NCBI GenBank assembly: GCA_949152475.1
Contig: OX424570.1
Span: 24,300,694-24,364,693, forward strand
DNA length: 64,000 bases
Origin: Terebella lapidaria
Taxonomy: Eukaryota > Annelida > Polychaeta > Terebellida > Terebellidae
Reading direction: 5' to 3'
Both the position numbers and the translations under genes were made by a program. The notes below the pieces were generated by a model. That model was not told the origin of the DNA. It was given only the letters and a program-made list of their open reading frames with translations, and did no database searches. This document shows positions 42,561 through 54,789 of the stretch, one piece after another. Within the stretch, counting starts at the first letter, position 1, and each line of letters opens with the position of its first letter.

Positions 42561-43679
42561 GGATTGTAAGGCATCATGATGCGATTTATTAAAGTGGCAT
42601 TATCGAAGTTTGATCAATCAAGGTCATCAAATGTAGGTAGGTATTTCAATTTTGAATATCTTTGTCACGTTTATGGTCACAAAAAGATGCCCCATATACG
42701 ACTTAATGTATTTGTCTTTACAAACGAAATCTAAACTATATCTTCAAGCATCCAATTCTGTATCCTGAAAGCTAACTCATAGCCACACTCAACAGACACT
42801 CAGTCGAGGTGGGCTCTGTTGGAGATGGAGGATGGACACGACGTTGACATTAGCGTTTTTGGTATTACTTACTCTCTGAATTCTATGGTAGTAGGTATTC
42901 GAAGAATGATGAATAAAGTTGGGTATTCGAAGATGGACCCGGATACGTTGTGCTGCTCGTTCGTCTATATGCAGTAACGATTGAATAGGCGCGGCGGACT
43001 AAATGGGTTGTTTTTAGTGGACGATTAGTATCACAAGGCATAACAAGCTACATTGGCAAGCTACGCTAAGATGTTACTTAACTGTAATATTTAACTAGAA
43101 AAAACAGGTAAAAGCTGCATGTTATTTGTACAAATTTCCATCGCCCTTACCTAGTGTAGTATTTGGCCGATACAATTAAGGCATATTTGTCAGACTCAGC
43201 AGAATTGACTCATTAGGCCCCATGGCTACTATGAAGAAACTGGAAATTGGCAAAAATTATTTCAATATGATAAAGCAGAGAAACTATAGTTTACATATAA
43301 CACGTATATCACCATTGTAACTCGGTACCCATTATTAAATTGCCTTGATGATGTCACTTTCACTAGCTGTATCCTAAAATCTTATCCCATTTCCCTCATT
43401 TCGGAAGAAAATGATACAGGAAGCATCTCACCGTCATATGTAAACACATTTTGTTCTGACTTTTTCGCCACCGCAACGTGAGTAGATCTTGTATATGTGC
43501 ACGGAGAAATCATGAAGGGTCAGGCGAATTTCCTTTCAGCCAGACTATGGGAGGAAATCCAGTGTTTTCTTATTGGGATTTGTTAATTGCAAATTATTGT
43601 TCTCCTTTGATCAAACACTTCCGCTGGCCGCACAAATAATTATATCTACTGTAGCTTAGGCCTCCTCGTTAACATCTCT

Positions 43680-43800
43680 GCTCCGAATCTACATAATTTG
43701 AGGAAATCTCACGGCAAGCATGAGAGGAATTATGACACATAGAGAACATCATAAAGGACGTGTTTCTTTACAATACTTTTTCTTCGCGGGAATAATTCAT
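43680..43800 (+). repeat. Dispersed repeat family J (second copy 45738-45850)
   Basis: CGAATCTACATAATTTGAGG and weaker downstream similarity are shared by the two places. Confidence 0.5.
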
Positions 43801-44849
43801 TGTAGGCAACGCCATTAGCAAGCCGTGCATATGGCAACATTTGTTTGTTGTTCAATGTTCTTTGCAATATAACATCAAGCGATGCACAAAAAGGTTTGTA
43901 TAATGTATTTTCGAACGTGATTTTGTTTGTTTTTATAATATGTATATACATGTATTTTTACTATTAAAGTCTAACTACAGTTAAACTCAATTGAGCATTT
44001 ATTTCATGTTTAACAAAGATATTATATCCCATATCCGATAATGCAATCGCCAAGTAACTTGTTTTTACAAAACATGACTGACAACCATAATCGTAGGGTG
44101 GTTTGGGAGCCTCTCAAAGCCCTCAGAGGCTGCAACCTTTCTTGCATTTATCTGGTGAATCATGAGCTGTATTCGACACATATGTTCAGATTTTGACACC
44201 AAATAAAATGCAGACCTATTACAAGACCATAATCGTTTATTTGTGCACAATTTCAATGATGATTTCGACCATGGAAATAGCATGATCTGATTCAGGAAAT
44301 TTGTTATCGATCAATTAATTGCCCAGTATATTTTCGATCATGATATAGCACCGATAGATCCTCCAAAACGCAAGCCATTATTGATGTTAGTTCATTATTT
44401 CATCATGACTTTAATTCATCATGATTTTCTTGGTTGTCGACAACGTGTTTCGACCGCGTTGATGGACTCAGTAGGCAACTTCAGAGCACGTCTGTGAATT
44501 TGTTAACAGCGTACATATCATGTTGAAGTAAACCCACATGCCAGATAAACTTCGACCTATTACAAGGGTCGTCCCGCGGCCCCCTCTACACTGGTCAGCA
44601 GCATGGTATATTTACGCTCAATACCAGCACGTGATTGAGGAACCGCGGCCCTCAACGTTTTCCCCTGTGTTACCCCGGACGTTTAGGACTTGGGGGGAGT
44701 CCTCGGAGCACTTCCTCCGACCATGACGCCACGTGCCATGGGAAACTCTAAATTTATGACCCGTTGTTCGGAGTTGGTTGGAGCCCCGAAATCAAATATA
44801 ACCTAATATACACCAAATATATTCGTATGGTGCAAGGATTTAAACTCAA

Positions 44850-44990
44850 GTTCATCCATCAGTGAAACACCCTTTTTGACCGTAGTTTTGTTTCAAATAA
44901 TCAGATCAACTTGAAACTTTGTGTGTCCCAATTGGGTATCATGCCGTGATTTTCCTTCAAATTTCAGAATTCTATCGGTAAATACATATC
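44850..44990. repeat. Solo arm related to the 46738-47345 element
   Basis: TTTTGTTTCAAATAATCAGA, TTTGTGTGTCCCAATTGGG and TATCATGCCGTGATTTT match the left arm of 46738. Confidence 0.65.
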
Positions 44991-46404
44991 TGTCCTTAAC
45001 TCAAGTCACGACACGACACACGGATAACAATTTTTCTGTCACTTCTGTACAACAACATCAAATACTCATTGTGGGCGAGTCATTCAGCAAAACGAAGACA
45101 TGACATCTCCGTATTTATTGATTTAGGGTTCATTTCTGCCACATTTCTACTAATGACAGGTTCTTATGTGAGACTGAAATAGTGCGTGTTTTAACAACAG
45201 TGGAATATTGTTATTATTGAAGGTAGAAATGACCAGTTATGAAATGACCAGAAACTTGATTGTGGATATTCCTTTCATATCTTGGAGAAATAAGTTTTAA
45301 TTTTAGAAATTGGGTGTCGAGGTCATAATTCCTTTCAGTAAAAATCTCACAGTTGGTTCTCAGGTGTATTGTGTTCCAGTACCGTATACCTGATGCAGTA
45401 GTTGATGGGTTGCAATGGCCCTGTGCTGTACACATGTATTATTTTGGAGGTTTAGAATCTGCTGTGGCATTTCATTGATTTCCGGAAATGCTTTGCTAGG
45501 CCAGCAATATTCTTTGTGCAGTTTGTGATCATTTTCGAAAATCTGCAAGAACAGACTCTGAAGGGTAACGTAACTCGTCTCCGTAGGCTATGGAAACCGA
45601 TGCTATAATTGCTACTTGCTGCCTGGGGTTTCATGAGTTTTGCTAATTCAATCCAATCTAATTATTCAAGATAACAAGATCACACAAAATAATCCTTTTG
45701 AATCATTGCTGCTGGCTACCGTGTTAGGACCAATTTTCTCGAATCTACATAATTTGAGGAAATATCTCGGCATTTATTAAAAATATTATTATGAAACATG
45801 GATAACATAATAAAGAGTGTGGTTCACTAAAGTACATTTTCATCACCGGACATTTTCCACTCATTTAAAAATGAGAATAACAAACTGAATTTATAACAGT
45901 TTGGTATTGGTATTTACTGTTCCTTGCATGGTTAGGGTCCCCGCAAAAAAGGTGCGTCGCATTGAGTTGAATTGATGGGTGATTCTGTGTGTGAGAGATG
46001 AACAAGAAAAAATATAGTTTCAGCTAAGAAATGGTTGACTACAAAGGAATTATTAAATCAGTAATTTCGAAGTTGTTGGAAGTCGATTCATCTCTTGCAA
46101 TCAAGCAGTTATTTTTACATCTTCGAGTCTATATTGTGCTGCAATAGACACTGTGTGAAGTTGATTTATATTATCGTGTGTTGAGCTGTGTGATTATTCT
46201 TTTTATGCAAGTGATCATACTTTATTACGCATGCATGAAAGAAGCTTATATTTTATACATTTATTCTATTTGCTGTGTAATCACGACATAAATATCTTAT
46301 ATAGTGACCATGTTTGAGTATACTTTCTCATATCATATCATATGATGAGAGCTTGCTGGTAATTAGACTTGGCTCAAATAACAAGGAGATTTGGAATTAA
46401 ATTT

Positions 46405-46505
46405 CTGATGAAAATTCTAATTAATTTCTAATCTAATTAATTAAAATTCTTGAAGCTTGAATTTCTTGAATTCTAATCTAATTAATTAAAATTCTAATCC
46501 ATGTA
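46405..46505. repeat. AT-rich short tandem repeat
   Basis: TTCTAATCTAATTAATTAAA recurs two to three times with TTGAA spacers. Confidence 0.75.
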
Positions 46506-46737
46506 AATTTCATCAATTTTATTCAATTTGTCATTGCAGCACGAAAGTATACACTCAAACATACACACATGAATGGAATAAATTTTACATTTCAGAAGTT
46601 TGAATATTTCATATTCAATCCATTTGACTGACATAACCATGTATATTATAGTATACATTACAAATATGAATACATGATGTACATGATAATTCACAGCATA
46701 TGATGAACATGATGTCCCAATCATTAGAGACAATAAT

Positions 46738-47345
46738 CAAATTTGCAAAGGATTATAAAGTCAAATTCATTTGGCAGTGAAATACGCTATTTGGCGATAA
46801 TTTTGTTTTGGATAATCAAGTCATCTTGAAATTTTGTGTGTCTTAATTGGGTATCATGCCGTAATTTTTCACCGAGTTTCAGAAATTTATCTCAAGAAAT
46901 GAAAAAGTTGGCAATCTACCTCAATGTTAAATTTCAGTCCAAAATGGGATCAAACAAATTCCAACAAATGCAGGTCTTGTATGATGTTTATGCCAGGAAA
47001 GAATGAATTTATTGCTTTGATTTGAAGTCGGAAGGCATAGTCGCAGTGTATATTAAGTAAACATGTTTATTTTGAATCAGTATATAACTCAAACATAAAA
47101 TAAATGTCGTTTTTGTGTGCGGGCCCTGAAATTCCATTGTGGGGCTGAAATTTAACATTGGGGTAGATTACCAACTTTTTCAATTTTTGAGATAGAACTC
47201 TGAAATTCGATGAAAAATTACGGCATGATACCAAATTAAGACATACAAAATTTCAAGTTGATTCGATTATCCAAAACAAAACTACGCCCAAAAAGCGTGT
47301 TTCACTGACAGATGAACTTTAGCATAGTAGAGTGCAAATGGACAT
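46738..47345. mobile_element. Element with about 180-bp inverted arms
   Basis: Arms 46738-46945 and 47140-47345 are imperfect reverse complements (shared GTGTTTCACTG, CAAAATTTCAAG, GGTATCATGCCGTAATTTT). A lone diverged arm is at 44850-44990. It fits a non-autonomous DNA transposon with a solo relic. Confidence 0.65.
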
Positions 47346-48262
47346 TTACAATGTATTGTATCGAATAACGTACTCAATACAGTATAATTTAGATATTAGA
47401 GATTGTATTATCTATAGAATTACTCGATTTATGAAACTTTTAACCTGTCTGATGTTGGAGACTAATAAAAAAAATATAAAGTATTTGGTGCGTTGATTTT
47501 TACCTTGCTTGTTCAACAATCAATAGTAATTTAGGTTACAGTATATACAGTATGAATAAACTTGTCAAAAGTCACAAGTTCAGCAATGGCTGAATTTTAC
47601 TGTCTTCCTGTTTTTCCACTCTTTCTTTTCACTGATAATGCTGTTACTCAGCCTAATGGTGTGGTGAAGTCTGATGTTAATCATGATAGGAAGGATTAAC
47701 GGATGAAGGTTGCATGATGAGCAGGTCAAGTCCTCTGGGATGAGATTCACAAGTGCTTGTGAAAGGGATGACTTGACATGAAGGGCGCGTAACAGCTGGT
47801 CGATCACTTCTCTGTATTTGGTCTCCATCGTCTCGAGTGTAGTCGTCAGTGTTGTACTGGGAGTCCAGCAGACCCTCCTTCGCACTAGCGTAGTTCTTGG
47901 TCGATAGGAAGGTATGTTTGGGATCCTCCTGACTGATTTAAGCACTGATGTTTACTCGCTCGATATGGCTCACAGATTTTGTCTCTGATCTTGCAGATGA
48001 TGTATCCATTGATATAGGCTTCAACGTTCTCACACTTGACTGATGTTGAGGCCTTGGAGGGCTCTGTGTCTACATTCTGTTGGGCCAGCACTGAGGATTC
48101 CATGACTGCGTCAGGTGGCGCCTCAATCAGAGGTGATACGCTCGAAGGCAGTGTGTCCTGAGAGCCAGTTGATGGTCTGGGAACTGCTGCCTATCACAAA
48201 ATATTACATCATAAATTCACCAATGGATTGCACACTGCAATAATTATCGAATCAGGTTTCAT

Positions 48263-48350
48263 TACATTCAGTAAGTATCAATCTATTACCACCAATACAG
48301 CCAAATTTTCAGCCAAATACCTCATCAAAAGACACACTGAGAAGCCATCA
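48263..48350 (+). repeat. Dispersed repeat family E, internally deleted
   Basis: Keeps the two ends (AGTATCAATCTATTACCACC and AAAGACACACTGAGA) but lacks the middle. It lies in the third intron of the THAP relic. Confidence 0.6.
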
Positions 48351-48684
48351 TGCGTTTTGGAGATTTGGCAAAGAATAAATAATACATTTGAACACATTGG
48401 TATTTCTTGCACACCTTTGCAGATTCAGGGGCTTGCTTCAAGGTGAAAACAAAGTTATCCAGATCCTCCTCACAGTTACCAAATTACCTCTGTTCACCAT
48501 GATCTGGAATTTTGTTTAAAAACATACAGTGACATGAATCGGATTTATTTTTACAATATACTATATAATACATCTACATTTATGGCATTTCTTGATGAAA
48601 GTTATGGTTACTGAAAATATTTCTAAATATGTGATTGAATGGTTTATAATTTTACAATTATAAAGATATCAATGAATACCTGAC

Positions 48685-48720
48685 TCATGCTTCCCAATTG
48701 CTCTGAATTGGGAAGCATGA
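48685..48720. repeat. Perfect hairpin
   Basis: TCATGCTTCCCAATT, a 6-nt loop, then its exact complement. It lies in the third intron of the THAP relic. Confidence 0.9.
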
Positions 48721-49696
48721 GGATTGTCACATGCTGCTAATTTGGCTCTCATGACAAGTTATCGACACAGTCCTGGTTCAGCCGTCTTGTGAATAGGAAC
48801 GTGGAATGTTGGACGTTGTGCAAGAAGTCCCACAGTTGCAGATGTTCGTTGATAGCAATCAACCAACCATTCAGACATAGCAACTTACTATCCTTCTAAG
48901 ATAATAGATCTTGACCTGTCTACGTCTCTCAGGGGGTACTGGAGTGTTATTCCGATCCCGTGGAGTCGGTCTCTTCATGGTCACTGACTGGGATGGGTTT
49001 GGAACCGTAAATACAGTTGGAACAGCATTCCATACCAACTTGGCAAGCGCTTCAATCATGAATTGAGAAACATGTATGAATGATCAAGTGATACTTGAAG
49101 TTATAAATCAAATTTAATTTTCACAGAAATTATACGGGTCTATTGATTCATAATCCATGCAATATTCGTTATATTAGCCGGGGCAAGCACTGGTCACGAT
49201 CACTAAACTAGCATTATATATACATTTGAAAGGCATACAGATAATTATAATAGTTAACAACTAATAGGCAGCTATATACCTCAATATGTTCTGCACACAA
49301 CACACACTTTCTCGACAGATGTTCTGCTGGCTTACACAGAAGATCTGCTCTCCGTGTATTCTGCACCCATTTCCACGATCTGCAGACAAAAGTATCAGAT
49401 GTAACTAATCCAGTCAATATTATCTGTAACCAAATATGTTGTTTTGTACGGGCAAACATGTCCCCTCTATGGACAGTCAATCTTGACACTAGGTCGGTCT
49501 TATTTTCCCCAATGCCTAGAAACCCCAATTATATCTCATTTACACAATGACTTGTATATATCACGAAAACAAATTGGCAGATCTAGTTATTATTTACCTT
49601 ACTTCGTTTGGTGGGTATCTGCAAAATGACAAATCCCGTCTATTTTTCCTGTTGTTCATGCAATTTATCGCAGCACAGTGCTGTCCATTGCTGGAA

Positions 49697-49945
49697 AGAA
49701 TGGATGAATGAATAAAGTTTAACGGCACTTTGGGCTCAAGAAGGTCATTTCAGTGCCAAACAAGGATATAAAAGAAGTATTAAGAATGATAAAACCGCAA
49801 GTTCTACAATTAAAATTTTGCAGTGAACAGTAAAAGTTTACAAGATTAATTGTGAAGATATTGATGACTAGATCTAGACTCAAACGAGTTGACTAGAATT
49901 GTATGTCTAAAAATAAAAGTATACCCCAATTTCTGGAAAGAAAGA
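49697..49945 (-). mobile_element. LINE fragment nested in an older one, inside THAP exon 1
   Basis: Tail, about 220-bp UTR and the last codons of ORF2 (GVYFYF then stop). Flanked by TTGCTGGAAAGAATGG on both sides. It lies within an earlier LINE tail (49958-50013). Confidence 0.8.
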
Positions 49946-49957
49946 ATTGCTGGAAAG

Positions 49958-50013
49958 AATGGATGAATGAATAAAGTTTAATGGCACTGCGGGCTCAAAA
50001 AGGTTACTTCATT
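49958..50013 (-). mobile_element. Older LINE tail in THAP exon 1
   Basis: Diverged GGCACTGCGGGCTCAAAAAG core. CATTGCTGGA occurs at 50014 and at 49686, so removing both insertions rejoins THAP exon 1 in frame. Confidence 0.75.
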
Positions 50014-50087
50014 CATTGCTGGAGCACAACCACTTTTGTTTTTCCATCGCACCAACACGGTGCCCGCTGGGTGGCGCCTCTATGGTT

Positions 50088-50225
50088 TTTGCTCTATGAA
50101 TGGCAATTTGGGCTCAAAAAGGTCATTTCAGTGCCAAACCAGACTATAAATGTGCAATGAAGAATAGTCAGAGCTTTTGTTCGAGCATATTTTCAATCGA
50201 GAAAGCTATTGAAACGAGAAAGAAG
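50088..50225 (-). mobile_element. LINE 3'-tail fragment, diverged
   Basis: ATTTCAGTGCCAAACCAGAC core and older-type UTR, about 40 bp upstream of the THAP start codon. Confidence 0.7.
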
Positions 50226-50624
50226 GATCTGTATTGACTGGTAATAGGAATTCTCCAAGCATCGGAAGATTATTGAAATGTGCAGAATGTCGTCAACATA
50301 GGCCCGGATACATTTGGACATGCATTGGTAAATCACTTGCGCGACCATTACGATCCAGGCCATCCGACACGAAGCTAGGTTTACCTGGATAGCTTTACTT
50401 GGAAGTCCGTCTAGACATCTAAATGTGATCACCATATCGAATTTCATGCCCATTATATATCTGTCTTCGAGAAATTATTTGAACATCGTTATTATGTCGC
50501 TGATTGATGACTTCCAGACCATGGAGGGATATAATATTCCATAAAAAGCCAATGTGTCTGCATTGTATAGAGTGAGCAAAAAAAAACAATACTCCCATAT
50601 TAGAAGCGACTATTTTTTATATGC

Positions 50625-50800
50625 TAGTATAAAAATATACCCCAATTTCCCGAAGGAAAAAAAGGATTTTATAATATTAATATCATTGAAAACATCATAT
50701 AATGACTGACATTCTTAAAAAGTCGGAGCTTTAAAAGTCAATTTCAGTGCCAAACCAGATTATAAAATAAAAATACAATGAAGAATGGTAAGAGAGTAGT
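50625..50800 (-). mobile_element. LINE fragment: ORF2 end plus partial UTR, diverged
   Basis: ATATACCCCAATTTCCC and following bases match the ORF2 end at 58280-58340. Then a TTTCAGTGCCAAACCAGATT segment follows. Confidence 0.65.
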
Positions 50801-51070
50801 AGGATACGGTTCGGCGGACACTTCCGAATTGATCTGAGCCGATCTGATCTGCGGAGCCAGGTGAGCGGTGGCAGGTATGTACTGAGGGGTGTTGAGTAAT
50901 GGTTATCGATTTAATTTTTTGGAGTTTATTGATGTTTTGTTTACAGTGTTGAAATATTCTTTTAGTTACTAACTTGAAATGAAATCGTTGTTTCGTGATT
51001 GCGGTTTAAATATTTTCAAAATCTATATGCGGACATCACACATCAATATCGTTCTGTACAGTTAACATGT
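50795..51070. repeat. Local direct repeat, copy 1
   Basis: GTAGTAGGATA-GGTTCGGCGG to CAGTTAACATG. Matches 52434-52605 plus 52826-52915 at about 85%. Confidence 0.8.
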
Positions 51071-51769
51071 CTGTATTTTATTTCGAAGTTATTCGATACG
51101 TGTAAGTACGGTAAAATAAGGGACTACCTTTTATCAGGTCGGAACTAAAGCTGGGGTTAATGTATTGGTACGCGAGTGTAGATCCTAGTGAATTTGTCTG
51201 GTTGAAATAGCCTTGAACACACATCAAATACCGTGTAATATCAACCAACAGATTTATTTATTCATTTATATATTCCATGCCCTTAAATGAAATGAAGTCG
51301 CATTAGTAGTTATGGACTCAAATGTGGATATATTTCTATTGCGCAACCTGAAAACCTATTTACCGTCTGTGTGCAAATACCAATTCCGAATTTTCCACCA
51401 TATGAAACTCATTCAACTGTTCAAGAAAGAAGCGAAGAACGAATATTTTCACAAACGTTTGATTTTGAAGTCCACAATTGACGTGTTGGACGTGGTACGA
51501 CGAAGTTTGTGGGGGTTTGTACTGAATCGGACACTGACAACGCCAGCGTCGAGAGGTAATCCACCAGGTAAAGTGCCCTGGTGCAGGGGTACACCCTCAT
51601 TTGTCCAGAGAACGACTTTCGAAACTTCCTGCGGGAGGTGGGAAAATTCTCTCTGTACACAGAGTTTCACCAACATTACAGAACCCACCATGTTTTCCAC
51701 CTCACTGACAGATCAAGCGGCTTGGACTGAGTCACCGACTGATGGCAACATAATATCTTCAATGGGAAA

Positions 51770-51965
51770 AAAAGATTTGATGGCAGGGGTCATTTGTTCA
51801 GATTCTCTATCAGCCCTTCAAGCTTTAGAGAATCGTAATATTGACCATCCTATACTTTTGGATATTTTGACTGAACATCAACGTATTTTTCAAATGCATA
51901 AAGTTGTAGTATTTTGTTTGGTACCCAGTCATGTGGACATTCCTGGGAATGGGCAGCTAGTTGCT
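51770..51965 (+). pseudogene. LINE RNase H domain fragment
   Basis: Within a 239-codon frame, ICSDSLSALQALENRN and VVFCLVPSHVDIPGNG match the RNase H domain found downstream of RT in I-type LINEs (SDS-x-SAL and WVPSHxGxxGN). The rest of the frame (51312-51769) is not recognisably LINE. It is followed by a family-E repeat. Confidence 0.7.
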
Positions 51966-51999
51966 TGCTATTTCCATCAGGTGTACAGTAGAAAAAACA

Positions 52000-52165
52000 A
52001 CTACAATTCACACACTGTCTGCCCCTCATGACGCCAGTGTGTCTTTGGATAAACTAGTTGGTCGGGCTTTGTTTCCATTGTAAAATGTTGTATTTTATCT
52101 TGTTATTGGCATAATCAAAATCTAGTTGAATCGGTAGTAATAGATTGATACTTACATTCACTGAT
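52000..52165 (-). repeat. Dispersed repeat family E
   Basis: Directly follows the LINE RNase H fragment. A 40-bp end of the same family is at 57305-57345. Confidence 0.62.
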
Positions 52166-52433
52166 CTCAGCAATATTTTATTTTAGGCCAAATAAGCCTC
52201 GGGCAAAAACAGGGCCCTATGCATGGCCCTTCCTTTCAAAAGCACTCCTGTCATAAAACATCATAATGATCACTGGATGAAAAGATCATCTTGTGAAATT
52301 TACCCTGTGTCAGGATCCCTTACAGGCTTGCGGTCCACTCTTTTTAAAAGTAGACTGAGTATTTTTACCGAATTGCTACACATCTCTCCTTAGTATATTC
52401 TATTTTTAAAAGAATTGATATATAAATGTTGTC

Positions 52434-52915
52434 AGTAGTAGGATATGGTTCGGCGGATACTTCCGAAATGATCTGATCCGCGGAGCCACGTGAGCGGAGG
52501 CAGGTGTGAGCTGAGGGGTGTTGAGTAATGTTTATCGATTGAATTCTTTGGAGTTAATTGATGTTTTGTTCACAGTGTTGATATATTTCTTCCAGTTAAT
52601 AACTGCCACTATGGTGCAGGAAATGCTCACTCTTTCCGGAACACCTGATTTCACCTCCTAATGGCCATTTTTGGGGGGTTCATGAGTTTTCCTGTCATTT
52701 TGTATTCTCTCACTTCGTATGCCTGATATAACTTTTTGTCCCCGGACTATGAGATTGGATAACGGACACTTTTTTGTTTGCTCGGAATACTTAATACTGG
52801 GTATCGATTCCACGTCTATTATAAAATCGTTGTTTGGTGAATGCGGTTAAAATACTTGTAAAATCTATACGCGGACACCGTTCTGTATACAGTTAACATG
52901 TAGACATCACACCCG
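52434..52915. repeat. Local direct repeat, copy 2, with family B insertion
   Basis: See 50795-51070. Family B occupies the middle. Confidence 0.8.
52618..52822 (-). repeat. Dispersed repeat family B, inserted in a duplicated segment
   Basis: Inverted copy. It interrupts the 52434-52915 duplicate of 50795-51070, which is uninterrupted, so the pair shows its insertion. Confidence 0.78.
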
Positions 52916-53188
52916 TAGACACTATATACTATCCCTAACATAATCACCTCTTAGACAAACACTGATTTTTGTTATCAACGCAAACAAGTCATTATTTTCA
53001 GACTTCCATCAAGGGGATTAATGATTGAAGGATTATTTTCCGATGGGTGGTAAGGAATACTTCCCCATAAATAAGAGGTGATTCTTTCCAGTCGGCAGTA
53101 GCTCCATGTCGAGTATCAAGAATTAGTCCACAGTCGGCAAAAAATTCAAACTTGTTTAACCTCCAGAGATACATGGATTTTTCAATAC

Positions 53189-53320
53189 CAACTCGTTTCA
53201 CGTCCAGCGATATACAGATTTTTTAACACCAACTCGTTTCACGTCCAGCGATATACAGATTTTTTAACACCAACTCGTTTCACGTCCAGCGATATATACA
53301 TATTTCATGTATAGCGTTTT
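53189..53320. repeat. 41-bp tandem repeat, about three units
   Basis: Unit contains CACCAACTCG, TTTCACGTCCAGCGATATAC and AGATTTTTTAA. The first two units are identical. Confidence 0.9.
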
Positions 53321-54123
53321 TTCAACACCAAGGGGAAAACGGATAACAGAAATGCGACACCTGTTCCGTCATTGAAGGTGAATAACTTATGTTAAATTAT
53401 TTTGAACAGCTTGTAGTTTATATTCAATCCCCATTTTAACGTTTCAACCAGTTTAATTATCTTGGTGCGATCATTTTGAATAATCAATTAACGTGTTTCA
53501 TATCAGGAGATGGCAAAAAAACGTGTAAGACAAATAATTGATGCGCTTTCGGATTGGATGTACTATTTACGAAGTCTTGAATATAATTTTAAAATATTTA
53601 TAATATATATATATATATAAATATTTAAAAATTTATTCGTTTATTCATTTCCGCAGTCGCTCGCCAAGAGCGATGTACTCCACCTTCATCACCTGGAGGG
53701 GTACTACGTGACAGAAAGTCGGCAATCACACCGCGATCATATCCACTATCGAGACATGATGGATGACACGAGGACAAAAAACTCTCACCAAGCAGTGGAA
53801 GTCGCGAGAGAAGGGATTTCAAACTTCTGGCTCGTCATTATTTGAAGCACTAGACCTGAGAGGTAGGAGTACAGAAACTCCACATTTCGAGAGGTGGAGA
53901 AGTGGTTCTCCACCGTGAAATACGCCATATAGACTTATGCAAGCTGTATCACGTATGTCCAGGACCAAGTGAATGGGATTTATGTGATATTATATGCAAA
54001 CATCCTGACAAAATTCTGAAATGTTCAATAAACCTTTCTACGCACACTCTCCTCCATTATAACACACTGGAAAACTACCTGATGTATACTCGTACACGAA
54101 AGTAAATACGAAAGTAAATCAAT
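53321..54123. other. No gene recognised
   Basis: AT tract near 53600, then a GC-richer block (53640-53930) open in more than one frame, without any domain I know. Confidence 0.4.
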
Positions 54124-54235
54124 TAGAAGAAGAATAAAGAAGGAAAAAGGTTTAACGGCACTTTGGCTCAAGAAGGCCATTTCAGTGCCAAACCAGATCG
54201 TGAAATTACAATGAATAATGTTTAGACCTTATTCA
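54124..54235 (-). mobile_element. LINE 3'-tail fragment
   Basis: GAAGAAGAATAAAG end, core, and older-type UTR. It abuts the MULE fragment. Confidence 0.82.
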
Positions 54236-54490
54236 GCTATTCAGCATCCACGGTTTCATCACCTGAGGACAATCAGCGAAGCAGATCCCTCTCTTTCCCG
54301 CTTCATTCTCATGTCCAGACGAGAAGCCGCCGACCAGTGCGCGGTACTCGAAGCAGTCCTCAAGCTACTGAAGAACCATCATCGTGAGAGACGTGTGGAG
54401 CTTCATTTCGAGGCGGCCACGTGGCAAGCGGTGTGGTTAATTTTGCCGGGCATAGATGTCCAAGGAGGCTTGTAACACTTCACTCAGGTA
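54236..54490 (+). pseudogene. Mutator-like (MULE) transposase fragment, first part
   Basis: The frame reads PLSRFILMSRREAADQ, VLEAVLKLL, then VELHFEAATWQAVW and LPGIDVQGG, followed after a stop by HFTQ and a GTAATT donor. MULE transposases have xFMSRR-x-DY, DFEAAxW-xA and GCxFHxxQA in this order. The catalytic Asp before FEAA is replaced by His and a stop interrupts the FH region, so it is inactive. Confidence 0.65.
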
Positions 54491-54789
54491 ATTACATACC
54501 ATTTTATCCAAAGTGTAAATTAATTTACCCACTATTACTCACTAATGATGTTGACCCTACTGCCTCATTAACATACGTCCAACGTTTGACTCTATAGTCT
54601 AGATCCAAAACTACACTCCAGTATAATTTATCCACCCTCCAGACTGGTCAGTGTTTCGACTGGCCATTCGAACTAACAACGACGTGGAAGGGTGGCACTA
54701 CCGCCTGAACCACCGTGGCAGTATTAAGTTTTAATATTTCGTATTGCAAAGATATGCCAGATTTGTACAATGCACCAAAAATTTTTCAA

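Larger units (their letters stand above)
42561..46737. other. Gene-free stretch
   Basis: Holds family J (two copies), the solo arm at 44850 and AT repeats. A GC-richer patch at 44560-44740 encodes no recognised domain. Confidence 0.5.
47580..50047 (-). pseudogene. THAP-domain gene, probably a DNA-transposase relic, broken
   Basis: Exon 1 runs from ATG 50047 to 49598 and is interrupted by LINE insertions (about 49686-50013). It encodes CAAINC-MNNRKNRRDLSF, ending at donor GTAAAT. Exon 2 (49379-49280) adds one base plus 33 codons including SWKWVQ and CAEH, between AG and GT. Exon 3 (about 49075-48889) holds LVWNAVPTVF, ends at donor GTAAGT and has a weak acceptor. Exon 4 starts at 48190 after a clear AG. 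Together these give a full C2CH THAP zinc finger (C-x4-C, Trp, C-x2-H, AVPTVF). Exon 4 continues with VEAYINGYIICKI and, in another frame, NIRLHHTIRLSNS and NRKTVKFSH, the kind of C-terminus seen in THAP transposase-like proteins. The catalytic core is missing and the last exon changes frame near 47900-47945. Confidence 0.75.

Noticed and set aside
44538-44726. GC-rich 62-codon frame as a gene
   Set aside because: No domain, no splice context and no second copy.
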